This document shows positions 41,594 through 50,306 of a DNA stretch of 64,000 nt, piece after piece (position 1 is the stretch's first letter; each line of letters starts with the position of its first letter). The notes under the pieces are model-generated. The model was given only the letters and a program-made list of their open reading frames with translations. It searched no databases and had not been told where the DNA came from. Both the position numbers and the translations under genes were made by a program. Origin of the DNA: Acidobacteriota bacterium (GTDB lineage: Bacteria > Acidobacteriota > UBA6911); the NCBI GenBank assembly GCA_012729555.1, contig JAAYCX010000012.1:1-64000 (forward strand), written 5' to 3'.

Positions 41594-44034
41594 CCCATCG
41601 TCCGCTTCCAAGGAGTCGGTTCTTGCCCTTTTCGAGGTTCCTCCCTCTTTCCGGGATCCCCCCCTGCCTCCTGCTGCTCCTGTTGCTGGCCGGATGCGGC
41701 GGTCCGAAAGCCACGATCCAGGCGCCGGAGCCCCGACCGGCTCCCCCCGCTCGGCCCGGGGCTCAGCGGCCGGCCGAGCCCCCCCGCAGGCAACCGCCCG
41801 CGACGCAACCTCCCGCGGCCCCCCTTCCGGAGGTGACCACCATCGCCCCGCCGACGGAGGAAGCGGCCCCGGGTCCCCTGATCCGCATCGGGCTCGAGAC
41901 CGGAGCGAGGGAACTGCGCATCTCTTCGTCGGCCGAATTCCACCTGATGGAGAAGACGCCGGACGCGCCCCGGTGGCGGATCGGGAGCGAAGTCCGCATC
42001 CGGGCCGAGGGGGGGGGCGCCCCCGCGGCCGCCGCTTACCAGATCCAGGTGGCTTCCCTGTCGAGCCCCGATCGCGCGGCCGAACTCGGCGCCCTCCTCG
42101 AGCGCGAACTGGAGGTCCCCGTGGCGGTCCAGGTCAACGCCTCCACGGGCGCCCACCGGGTGCGCGTCGGCCTCTTTGCCGGCAGGGAGGAGGCCCGGGA
42201 GCTGCTCGAGCATCTGGTGCGCTCGGGTTACCCGGACGCCTTCCTGACCCGGGCCGAACCGTCGGGCGGGGGGACGGCGGGCGGGGGCGGGACGGAACTG
42301 GTCGTGTCGAGCCCGGACAACCTGTCGCTGAGGAGCCTGGCCGGGTTCTTCATCACCCCCTCGTCGGGGTCCGATTTCCTGAGCGTGGACGGGAAACCCT
42401 ATCGCGGCGCCCTGGACGTCATCCCCGAAGGGGGCGGCAGGATGACGCTCGTCAACCAGCTGGGGCTGGAAGAATACCTCTTCGGCGTCGTCCCGGCCGA
42501 GATGAATCCCGCAACCTATCCCGAACCGGCCGCCCTGGCCGCGCAGGCGGTCGCCGCCAGGACATACGCCCTCAAGAACATGGGCCGCTACCGCTCCCAG
42601 GGGTTCGACCTCACCGACGACACCCGGACCCAGGTCTACGGCGGCGTCAACGGGGAGCGGGAGATGACGAGCGACATCGTGCGCGAGACCGCGGGGATCG
42701 CCATCTATCACCAGGACGGGTTGATCGACGCCATGTTCATGTCCACCTGCGGCGGGCGCACGGAAGACGCCTCCCTGGTCTACGGCTCCGCGCCGGTCCC
42801 CTACCTGAAAAGCGTGGCCTGCGCGGTCGAAAGCGGCCCGGGGCCGGGCGAGATCGTGCTCGAGGGACGCCACGGGCTGGAGGAACCTTTTCTGGCCGAC
42901 GACGGGCACCTGGCCAACCGGAACCTGGAACTTGCGCGGATCCTGGGGATCGGCCCCTCCGACCGGGAGGCCCGCTCGCCCGGGTATTTCACCGCTCCCG
43001 CGGAAAGGGACGATATGAGGGAGTGGATCCGGCAGTCGGTCCTGACCGTCGGAGGTTCGCCGCCGGAGGAAGCGCCGCGCGGCGTGGACATCGCCACCCG
43101 GGGGGGGTTTCTCCTCTACGCGGCCGAGTCGTTCTTCGGTCCCGGCACCCTCTCCCGGAGGATTTCGACGGGCGACATCGATTACTACATGGCCAACATC
43201 AAGGACGGGGAACGGGTGCGCGACCCCCTGCGCGCCGTCCTCAGCCACCTGATGCAAAGCGGCCTCTGGCGCCCCAACGCGGACAACACCGTCCGGCCGG
43301 AGGACAGGCTCCGGCGGGGGGACGCCCTCTCCCTCCTGCTGCGCTGGATCGAAACGGCCCGGCCGGGGATGCTGCGCAAGGGGGTGTTCACCGGACTCCG
43401 CCGGGAGGACGGGGACGGCTCCGTCATCGGAATCCGGTCCGGGAACCGGACCCACGAGTTCCGGCTGGCGCCGGCCCCCGCCCTGTTCCGCATGGACCAG
43501 GGGCAGGCGACACCCATCCACAGCATCCGCATGATCGGGGCCGAAAAAATCGCCTTCCACCTCGGACCCTCGGACCGGATCGATTTCCTCGAGATCGAAC
43601 TGAGCCCTTCGGGCGCCTCGAGCGACCGCCACTCCCCCGCGGCGACGTGGGAGGCGCTCGCGACGCGCTCCGCGGTGGGGGAAAAGCTCCGCCCGCTCAC
43701 CGGCGACATCGGAACGTTCCTGGACCTCGAGCCGCACCGCACCGGGGAATCGGGGCGGGTGGTGGAGGTACGGGCGGTGGGGAGCCGCAGATCGGTGGTG
43801 CTCAACGGCTACAAAGTCCGAAATGCGCTGGGCCTGAAGGACACGTTATACACGCTCGGGCGCGAATACGGCGCCGACGGCCGGATCCAGACCTTCACTT
43901 TCAACGGTCGGGGGTACGGCCACGGGATCGGCCTGTGCCAGACCGGGGCCTACGGCATGGCCCGGGCGGGCCGGAGCTACGAGGATATCCTCAAAACCTA
44001 CTACACCGGAGTGGACATCCGGAAGGCGTACTAG
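41590..44034 (+). CDS. SPOR and SpoIID/LytB-domain lipoprotein
   Basis: An 814-residue lipoprotein. A signal peptide ends in the lipobox LLAGC (Cys ~36); a proline-rich linker follows; a SPOR domain lies at ~150-220 (YQIQVASL...VRVGLFAGREEARELL). The SpoIID domain starts near 268, with the likely catalytic glutamate in FGVVPAEMNP. SpoIID enzymes cut glycan strands that lack stem peptides, and SPOR domains bind such denuded glycan. The SpoIID C-terminal motif GHGIGLCQTGAYGMA appears only near residue 780, so about 370 residues are inserted within the domain, including an SLH-like stretch (ADNTVRPEDRLRRGDALSLL). A division or cell-wall remodelling role is inferred. Confidence 0.87.
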   Translation: MTHRPLPRSRFLPFSRFLPLSGIPPCLLLLLLLAGCGGPKATIQAPEPRPAPPARPGAQRPAEPPRRQPPATQPPAAPLPEVTTIAPPTEEAAPGPLIRIGLETGARELRISSSAEFHLMEKTPDAPRWRIGSEVRIRAEGGGAPAAAAYQIQVASLSSPDRAAELGALLERELEVPVAVQVNASTGAHRVRVGLFAGREEARELLEHLVRSGYPDAFLTRAEPSGGGTAGGGGTELVVSSPDNLSLRSLAGFFITPSSGSDFLSVDGKPYRGALDVIPEGGGRMTLVNQLGLEEYLFGVVPAEMNPATYPEPAALAAQAVAARTYALKNMGRYRSQGFDLTDDTRTQVYGGVNGEREMTSDIVRETAGIAIYHQDGLIDAMFMSTCGGRTEDASLVYGSAPVPYLKSVACAVESGPGPGEIVLEGRHGLEEPFLADDGHLANRNLELARILGIGPSDREARSPGYFTAPAERDDMREWIRQSVLTVGGSPPEEAPRGVDIATRGGFLLYAAESFFGPGTLSRRISTGDIDYYMANIKDGERVRDPLRAVLSHLMQSGLWRPNADNTVRPEDRLRRGDALSLLLRWIETARPGMLRKGVFTGLRREDGDGSVIGIRSGNRTHEFRLAPAPALFRMDQGQATPIHSIRMIGAEKIAFHLGPSDRIDFLEIELSPSGASSDRHSPAATWEALATRSAVGEKLRPLTGDIGTFLDLEPHRTGESGRVVEVRAVGSRRSVVLNGYKVRNALGLKDTLYTLGREYGADGRIQTFTFNGRGYGHGIGLCQTGAYGMARAGRSYEDILKTYYTGVDIRKAY

Positions 44035-44037
44035 ACC

Positions 44038-44133
44038 ATGGAGCGCATGCGTTCGCAGACGCGGGGGATCGTGGCCCTGGCCCTCCTCCTCCTCCTGATC
44101 GCCTCCCTCCGCTACTGCCTTGAGCTCGGGTGA
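44038..44133 (+). CDS. Possible 31-residue membrane peptide
   Basis: A short frame from the ATG at 44038 encodes a peptide with a basic start (MERMRSQTRG) and a single strongly hydrophobic helix (IVALALLLLLIASL). It fits neatly between the SpoIID lipoprotein stop and miaA, with GGAAGG about 11 bases upstream. It could be a real small membrane protein or chance; composition and position favour reality only moderately. Confidence 0.4.
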   Translation: MERMRSQTRGIVALALLLLLIASLRYCLELG

Positions 44134-44137
44134 GGGC

Positions 44138-45076
44138 GTGTCAGACAAGGACCCGGTCATCGCCGTTGTCGGCCCCACCGCCGCGGGAAAGAGCGACCTG
44201 GCGCTCGAGCTGGCGCTGCGCTTCGGGGGGGAGGTCGTCGGCTGCGACGCCCTGCAGGTCTACAGGCATATGGATGTCGGCACCGCCAAGACCCCCCCGG
44301 CCGCCCGGCGCGGCATCCCCCATCACCTCATCGATGTCCGGGAGCCGCACGAGGAATTCACCGCCGGGGACTACCAGCGCCTGGCCCGCGCCTCGGTCCG
44401 GGACATTCGCCTCAGGGGGAATCTTCCCGTCGTCGCCGGGGGGACGGGGTTCTATCTGAAAGCCCTTTTCGAGGGGCTCTTCAATGGCCCGGAAAGAAGC
44501 GCCCCCCTGCGCCGGCGCATGAAACGCGTCATCGGCCGGAAAGGGCCGGAGATCCTCCACCGCGCGCTGGCCCGGGTGGACCCGGGATCGGCCTCGAGGA
44601 TCGGCGCGAAGGATGCCGGCCGCATCATCCGCGCCTACGAGGTGTACCTCCTGAGCGGCAGGACGATGACATGGTGGCAAAGCCGGCCCAGGGACGCCTT
44701 CTCCGGGGTCCGCCCGCTCAAGATCGGCATCGACCTGCCCCGGGAACTCCTGTACGCCAGGATCGACCGGCGCGTGGAGCGGATGTTCGCGGGCGGCCTC
44801 CTCGAGGAAGTCCGCGCCCTCCTCGACCGCTGCCCCCCTTCCTGCCAGGCCTTCAGGGCGATCGGGTACCGGCAGGCGGCCGAATACCTCGAGGGGCGGA
44901 TCGGGCTCGACCGGGCCATCGAATCGACCCAGCAGGAAAGCCGCCGCTACGCCAAGAGGCAGCTCTCCTGGTTTCGGGTCGACGGGGAGATTCTGTGGCT
45001 CGACGGGAGGGAGGAAGCCGCGGAGCTTGCGGACCGGGCCGCGGAGGCCGTTTCCCGTTTTCTGCGGGAAGGTTAG
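44138..45076 (+). CDS. miaA: tRNA dimethylallyltransferase MiaA
   Basis: A 312-residue enzyme that prenylates A37 of tRNAs reading UNN codons. It has the P-loop VVGPTAAGKSDLALEL, the DALQVYRHMDVGTAKTP segment and VVAGGTGFYLKALFEGL, and ends with YAKRQLSWFR. I chose the GTG at 44138, after GGTGAG; a TTG at 44120 is also possible but would overlap the small upstream frame more. Together with TsaD and QueG it makes three tRNA anticodon-loop modification genes in the window. Confidence 0.95.
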   Translation: MSDKDPVIAVVGPTAAGKSDLALELALRFGGEVVGCDALQVYRHMDVGTAKTPPAARRGIPHHLIDVREPHEEFTAGDYQRLARASVRDIRLRGNLPVVAGGTGFYLKALFEGLFNGPERSAPLRRRMKRVIGRKGPEILHRALARVDPGSASRIGAKDAGRIIRAYEVYLLSGRTMTWWQSRPRDAFSGVRPLKIGIDLPRELLYARIDRRVERMFAGGLLEEVRALLDRCPPSCQAFRAIGYRQAAEYLEGRIGLDRAIESTQQESRRYAKRQLSWFRVDGEILWLDGREEAAELADRAAEAVSRFLREG

Positions 45077-45397
45077 GCGAAAGTGAAGCGCCGCCCCCAC
45101 GCCGGAATCCGGCGTTCCCTCGAATATGTTCACCCCAGCCGTTCCGACAGGAGGAGCGACGCTTCCCCCTTGTTCCAGCATTTTCCGTGCCCATGGGGCG
45201 CATCCTGCCGGATTTGTCCCTATCGTCTTTATAACAAGTTATTTACAAGAATTTTGCCCCACACCGGGGCGGCTCGGAAATCAGGGAAGTGCGTGCGCGA
45301 GCGCACTATTAGTGTGTACGGACGCATATTTCTGAAAATCGGGGACCCCCGTCACGGGGGGCTCCCGTTTCCGGGGCTCCCGTAATATAATGCAGCC
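45077..45397. other. Intergenic region between miaA and gatB
   Basis: About 320 bp with no credible gene. It holds an AT-rich patch with the inverted repeat ATAAC-AA-GTTAT (45229-45240), a GC hairpin TGCGC-GA-GCGCA near 45294-45305, the palindrome CACTATTAGTG beside it, and a GC-rich repeat region (GGGGACCCCCGTCACGGGGGG) at about 45343-45363. The last could be the miaA terminator or part of the gatB control region. None of these matches a known riboswitch that I recognise. Confidence 0.5.
45386..45391 (+). promoter_or_regulatory. -10 box TATAAT six bases before gatB
   Basis: A perfect TATAAT ends six bases before the gatB ATG. A transcript from it would start at or next to the ATG, so it would be leaderless. 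There is no good -35 at 17 bases and no Shine-Dalgarno sequence before gatB, both of which fit a leaderless start. Confidence 0.4.
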
Positions 45398-46870
45398 ATG
45401 AAATTTGAACCCGTGATCGGACTCGAGGTACACGCCCAGCTACTGACAAGGAGCAAGCTGTTCTGCGGCTGCAGCACCCGGTTTGGCGCGCCCCCCAATT
45501 CCCAGACCTGCCCCGCCTGCCTGGGGCTTCCCGGGGCGCTCCCCGTGATCAACCGGCAGGCTGTCACGATGGCGGTCAAGGCGGCCCTGGCCCTGGGCTG
45601 CCGCGTCCATCCCGTATCGATCTTCGCGCGCAAGAATTATTTCTATCCCGATCTGCCCAAGGGCTACCAGATCTCGCAGTTCGACCGCCCGCTGGGGGAG
45701 CACGGCAGCGTGACCGTGTTCTCCGGGGAACGGGCCGACGGCGGAAAGATCGTCAACCGGCGCGAGAAGGTGTTCGGCATCACCCGCCTTCACATGGAGG
45801 ACGACGCGGGCAAATCGATCCATGAGGGGCTTCCCGAGACGGCGTCCAAGAGCTATGTCAACCTGAACCGCACCGGGGTGCCGCTGGTGGAGATCGTGGG
45901 CGAGCCCGATCTCCACAGCAGCCAGGAGGCTTACGATTACGTGGTGCACCTGCGCAAAACCCTCCTCTACCTGGGAGTGTGCGACGGCAACATGGAGGAG
46001 GGGAGCCTGCGGTGCGACGCCAACGTATCCATCCGGCCGGAGGGGTCCGACACCCTCGGCACGAAGGTGGAAATCAAAAACCTCAACTCCTTCCGCTTCC
46101 TGCAGCGGGCGCTCGACTACGAGATCGAACGACAGGCCCGGATCCTTTCCGAAGGGGGGCGTATCGTCCAGGAGACCCGCCTCTGGGACGAGTCCGAGGG
46201 GCGCACCTTCGCCATGCGGAGCAAGGAGGAGGCGCACGACTACCGCTACTTTCCGGAGCCCGATCTCCCCCCCCTCCGGCTCGACCCGGAGTGGCTCGCG
46301 CGGATCGAGGCGGAGCTCCCGGAACTGCCGGGCGCCAAAATGAAGCGCTTCATGACCGAATACGCCCTCGGCGCCGACGACGCGCTCCTCCTGACCGCCA
46401 CGGCGGAAACCGCCGCCTATTACGAGGAATGCGCGCGCGCGTCGGGCAACCCCCGGGCGGCCGCGAACTGGGTCATGGGGGATCTCGCCTTCGCCCTGAA
46501 AAACTCGGGCGGGGAGATCGGGGAGAACCCGGTTTCGGCCGGAAACCTGGCGGAGCTGATCCGGGCCGTCGACTCGGGGGAGATCTCGGGCAGGATCGCC
46601 AAGACCGTCTTCGAGGAAATGAGCCGCTCGGGCGAACCCGCCGCGGACGTCATCCGCCGCATGGGACTGCGCCAGGTCAGCGACGAAGCCAGCCTGGGCG
46701 CCGTCATCGACGGGGTGATCGCCGCCAGCCCCAAGCAGCTCGAGGAATACCGTTCGGGAAAGACCAGGGTCCTCGGTTATTTCGTCGGCCAGGTGATGAA
46801 GGAGACCCGGGGCCAGGCCAACCCCGGGGTGGTCAACGAACTGCTGCTGAAAAAGCTCACGGGGGCCTGA
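45398..46870 (+). CDS. gatB: Aspartyl/glutamyl-tRNA amidotransferase subunit B
   Basis: A 490-residue GatB, the kinase part of the amidotransferase that makes Asn-tRNA or Gln-tRNA from mischarged precursors. It starts FEPVIGLEVHAQLLTRSKLF; a zinc-type CGCSTRFGAPPNSQTCPACLG follows, then VNLNRTGVPLVEIV. The C-terminal tail is the YqeY-like helical domain (~345-490). gatA and gatC are not next to it. Confidence 0.96.
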   Translation: MKFEPVIGLEVHAQLLTRSKLFCGCSTRFGAPPNSQTCPACLGLPGALPVINRQAVTMAVKAALALGCRVHPVSIFARKNYFYPDLPKGYQISQFDRPLGEHGSVTVFSGERADGGKIVNRREKVFGITRLHMEDDAGKSIHEGLPETASKSYVNLNRTGVPLVEIVGEPDLHSSQEAYDYVVHLRKTLLYLGVCDGNMEEGSLRCDANVSIRPEGSDTLGTKVEIKNLNSFRFLQRALDYEIERQARILSEGGRIVQETRLWDESEGRTFAMRSKEEAHDYRYFPEPDLPPLRLDPEWLARIEAELPELPGAKMKRFMTEYALGADDALLLTATAETAAYYEECARASGNPRAAANWVMGDLAFALKNSGGEIGENPVSAGNLAELIRAVDSGEISGRIAKTVFEEMSRSGEPAADVIRRMGLRQVSDEASLGAVIDGVIAASPKQLEEYRSGKTRVLGYFVGQVMKETRGQANPGVVNELLLKKLTGA

Positions 46871-46899
46871 TCCCCGGCGGGGCAGGGGCGCGATACGGC

Positions 46900-47469
46900 A
46901 TGGGAAATGCAGCCACCAGGAGGGAGGCGGCCCGGGTCCGGCACGGCCTGATCCGGGCGAAGGCGGCGGCAGGCGCCGCCGGGGCGACGGCTGCCCCGCG
47001 CTTCGTGGCCGACGTCATGCTGGGACGCCTGGCGAAATGGCTGAGGATCGCGGGATTCGACGTTCTTTATTCCAACCGGTTTTCCGACGACGAGCTGGTG
47101 CGGATATCCCGGCTGCAGGACCGGGTACTGTTGAGCCGGGACACCCGGCTGCTGGTCCGGAAGGAAGTGAAGAGCTTCATCTTCCTCGAGAGCCCGGACG
47201 CCCTGATCCAGTTCCGGCACGTCATCGAATCGACGGGCCTGCCGGCGCTCCCCGCCCCCCTTACCCGGTGCCTTTCCTGCAACCGGGTCCTGGTGCCGAC
47301 GGAGCGGGAGAAGGTGCGGGATGCGGTCCCCCCCTTCGTCTACAGCACCCACACCCTTTATAAATCCTGCCCCGGGTGCGGAAAGATCTTCTGGGCGGGA
47401 ACCCACAGGGAGGCGGCCGTGCGGACCCTCCGGGAGCTGCTGGGGGGGATCGCGGACATCCCCGCGTGA
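46900..47469 (+). CDS. Mut7-C RNase-like domain protein
   Basis: A 189-residue protein. After a basic N-terminal stretch of ~30 residues comes a PIN-like Mut7-C domain: RFVADVMLGRLAKWLRIAGFDV, VLLSRDTRLLVRK. A zinc ribbon follows (RCLSCNRVL, then SCPGCGKIFWAG). The fold resembles PIN nucleases and probably cuts RNA; bacterial members have no agreed role. It starts 29 bp after gatB on the same strand. Confidence 0.82.
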   Translation: MGNAATRREAARVRHGLIRAKAAAGAAGATAAPRFVADVMLGRLAKWLRIAGFDVLYSNRFSDDELVRISRLQDRVLLSRDTRLLVRKEVKSFIFLESPDALIQFRHVIESTGLPALPAPLTRCLSCNRVLVPTEREKVRDAVPPFVYSTHTLYKSCPGCGKIFWAGTHREAAVRTLRELLGGIADIPA

Positions 47470-47479
47470 GGAGGAGTCT

Positions 47480-48046
47480 ATGAGCACCATCCGGTTCTGT
47501 TTTCTGTTTCTCTGTTCGGGAGCCGCGCTGCTCGGGGCCGCGTCGGCCCAGGCGCCGGGCACCGCGCCGAGTGCCGCCGCGCCGGCGGGGGTCCCGATCG
47601 CCGGCATCCTGGAATGCGGCGAAGGCTACACCTCGCACGAACTGTACGACATGACGATCACGCTCGAGGAGGTGCTCCGGGGGGACGAGGCCCGCGAACG
47701 CGTCCGGGCGGCCGACCCCCGCAACCCGGCCGAACCGCTCGGCTTCGACTACGTCCTGGCCCGCGTCCGTTTCGGGTACAGGGCGCGGGGAGTCCCGGGC
47801 ACCTGCATCCACCCGCTGTCGCCCGGGCAGTTCACCGCCTATTCCCCGGAGGGAGAGGCCTACGCGGCCGCCGCCGTCACCCCCCCGGAACCCGGGATGC
47901 AACGGGAGATGAAATCGGGGGACACGGCCGAGGGGTGGCTCGCCTTCCTGGTCCCCGAAACCGACCATGCGCCCCTGCTGTCGTTTTCGGCCGACCGGGG
48001 GGGCGCGGTGCAGCATGGAGAACCCAAATGGTTCCTGCTCCGATGA
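47480..48046 (+). CDS. Secreted DUF4352-like protein
   Basis: A 188-residue exported protein: a signal peptide ends near ASAQ, followed by a low-complexity AP-rich linker and a beta-rich domain (LYDMTITLEEVLRG, FDYVLARVRFGYRA, TAYSPEGEAYAA, GWLAFLVPETDHAPLLSF) laid out like DUF4352, an immunoglobulin-like telomeric-repeat-type fold. Role unknown. GGAGGAG lies before the ATG. It lies between the Mut7-C gene and rnr, close enough for one transcript. Confidence 0.65.
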   Translation: MSTIRFCFLFLCSGAALLGAASAQAPGTAPSAAAPAGVPIAGILECGEGYTSHELYDMTITLEEVLRGDEARERVRAADPRNPAEPLGFDYVLARVRFGYRARGVPGTCIHPLSPGQFTAYSPEGEAYAAAAVTPPEPGMQREMKSGDTAEGWLAFLVPETDHAPLLSFSADRGGAVQHGEPKWFLLR

Positions 48047-48083
48047 GGCCCCCGATCCCGGCCCCCCTGCACCGGGAACGCCG

Positions 48084-50306
48084 ATGCTGACCCCGGATCA
48101 GAGAGAGCGGACCCTGCGCTTCATCCGGGCCGTGAAAGCGGGGGGCCCGGGGGAATTCACCTTCCGGGACGCCGTCCGGGCGCTGGATCTGGACAGCGAC
48201 GATCGCAGGGACCTCCGGCGGCTCCTGGAGGAACTGGAGGATGAAGGCGTCCTCCGCCGCGTCCGCCGGGGGCGCTACTCGGCGGCGGCGCGGGAGGTCC
48301 ACGTCTCGGGAACCCTCAGCCGCCACCGGGACGGTTACGGCTTCCTGATTCCGGATGACGGCTCCGGCTACGGGGAGGACATCTTCATCCCCGCGCGGAA
48401 CCTGGAGGACGCCCTGCACGAGGACCGCGTCCTGGTGCGGGTCGAACAGAAGACGCTGCCGGCGCGCCGCCCGCGCGAGGGGGGGCGCGGGGGGCGCGCC
48501 TCCCGCCGCACCCGTGCGGAAAACGGGGACTCCCGGCGGAGGCTCGAGGGCCGCGTCGTCCGGGTGCTGGAAAGAAAACACCCCGTCATCGTCGGCCGCT
48601 ACCGGGCCCATTCCCGGTTTCCGTGTGTCCAGCCGCTCGATGCGCGGATGGCCGACGACATCCGGATCCCCCCGGCAGCGGGGCTCGAAGCCCGGGACGG
48701 CCAGATCGTCGCCGTCGCCATCACCCTCCCCCCCGGGCGCCACCGGCTCCCGCAGGGGAGGATCCTCGAAGTCCTGGGAAACCCGGACGACCCGGGGATC
48801 GAATACAGGATCGCCCGGCACAAATTCGGGCTTCCGGCCGATTTCCCTCCGGAGGCGCTCGAGGAGGCGGAAGCGATCCCGGACCGGGTCCGGGAGGAGG
48901 ATTGCCGGGGGCGGGAGGATTTTCGCGCCGAGACGGCCGTAACCATCGACGGGGAAAGCGCGCGCGATTTTGACGACGCCGTCAGCCTCCGGCGGCTCGA
49001 CTCGGGCAACTGGCTCCTCGGCGTGCACATCGCCGACGTCTCCCACTACGTCCACGAAGGTTCGGAACTGGACGCGGCCGCCTATGCCCGGGGCACCTCG
49101 GTCTATTTCCCCGATCGGGCGATCCCGATGCTCCCCCCGAGGCTCTCGAGCGGGATATGCAGCCTGAAACCGGGGGTGGACCGCCTCGTGCTGTCGGCCC
49201 TCGTGGAGGTCACACCCCGGGGGCGCGTCGTCGCCCGGCGCTTCACCGAAGGGGTGCTCCGAAGCCGCGCCCGCCTGACCTACACCGCCGTCGCCGGGAT
49301 CCTGCTCGGCAGGGCGCCCGATGAAGGGGCGCGCCACGCCGACCTGATCCCCCTCCTGGAAGACATGCAGGGGCTCTGCCGCGCCCTCGCGCGGAAACGG
49401 TACGCCCGGGGGGCCGTGGATTTCGACCTGCCGGAAGCCGACATCCGGTTCGACCCGGAGGGGCGGGTGACGGGCATCATCCCTACGGAGCGCAACATCG
49501 CCCATCGCATCATCGAGGAGTTCATGCTCCTGGTCAACGAGCAGGTCGCCCTGGCTCTCACCTCCTCGGGGGGACCGGCGCTCTACCGCATCCACGAAAA
49601 ACCCGACCCGCGCAAGGTCGAGGAGTTCGCCGAATTCGCCCAGGTCCTCGGCCACCGGCTGCCAAGGAGCGGGGAGGAATATGTCCCCGGGGATTTCCAG
49701 AAATTCATCCGGGGACTCGAAGGGAGTCCGGAGCAGAAATTCCTGGCCTATCTCATGCTCCGGTCCTTCATGCAGGCGCGCTACTCGACGGAAAATGCGG
49801 GGCATTTCGGCCTGGCGCTGGAGGAATACACCCACTTCACCGCCCCGATCCGGAGATACCCCGACCTGGTCGTGCACCGTCTGCTCAAGCGCCTCCTCGG
49901 CGGGAAAGAGTCCGCCGGGTGGCGGGTGCGCCTGGCCCGGCGCCTCCCCGAAATCGCGCGGCACGCCTCCGAGCGCGAAAGGAACGCCGACGAAGCCGAG
50001 CGGGAAATCGAGCAGTTCAAGAAAGCGCAGTTCATGGCCGGAAGGGTGGGCGAGGAGTTCGAGGCCGTGGTCTTCTCCCCCTCCCGCCAGGGATTCTTCG
50101 TGGAGCTGCTCGATCCCTTCGTGGAAGGATTCGTCCCGGCCGAGACCCTGATCGACGACCGGTACCGCTACCTGGAAAAGACCCGCACCCATGTCGGGGA
50201 ACGGCGGCGGCGGCGGTTCCAGCTCGGCTCGCGGGTCCGGGTGCGGCTCGACCGCGTGGACCTCGAGGCCGCCCGCCTGACCTTTTCCGTGGCCGGCGGC
50301 CGTTAG
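48084..50306 (+). CDS. rnr: Ribonuclease R
   Basis: A 740-residue RNase II/R exonuclease. It has a winged-helix N terminus (TFRDAVRALDLD), cold-shock-type OB folds (VSGTLSRHRDGYGFLI), the RNB catalytic domain with the acid cluster in DGESARDFDDAVSLRR, the family segments SVYFPDRAIPMLPPRL and HFTAPIRRYPDLVVHR, and a C-terminal S1 domain. It degrades structured RNA 3' to 5'. I chose the ATG at 48084; an ATG at 48015 is in frame but gives an unrelated, proline-rich extension. Four bases overlap the end of selA on the other strand. Confidence 0.92.
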   Translation: MLTPDQRERTLRFIRAVKAGGPGEFTFRDAVRALDLDSDDRRDLRRLLEELEDEGVLRRVRRGRYSAAAREVHVSGTLSRHRDGYGFLIPDDGSGYGEDIFIPARNLEDALHEDRVLVRVEQKTLPARRPREGGRGGRASRRTRAENGDSRRRLEGRVVRVLERKHPVIVGRYRAHSRFPCVQPLDARMADDIRIPPAAGLEARDGQIVAVAITLPPGRHRLPQGRILEVLGNPDDPGIEYRIARHKFGLPADFPPEALEEAEAIPDRVREEDCRGREDFRAETAVTIDGESARDFDDAVSLRRLDSGNWLLGVHIADVSHYVHEGSELDAAAYARGTSVYFPDRAIPMLPPRLSSGICSLKPGVDRLVLSALVEVTPRGRVVARRFTEGVLRSRARLTYTAVAGILLGRAPDEGARHADLIPLLEDMQGLCRALARKRYARGAVDFDLPEADIRFDPEGRVTGIIPTERNIAHRIIEEFMLLVNEQVALALTSSGGPALYRIHEKPDPRKVEEFAEFAQVLGHRLPRSGEEYVPGDFQKFIRGLEGSPEQKFLAYLMLRSFMQARYSTENAGHFGLALEEYTHFTAPIRRYPDLVVHRLLKRLLGGKESAGWRVRLARRLPEIARHASERERNADEAEREIEQFKKAQFMAGRVGEEFEAVVFSPSRQGFFVELLDPFVEGFVPAETLIDDRYRYLEKTRTHVGERRRRRFQLGSRVRVRLDRVDLEAARLTFSVAGGR

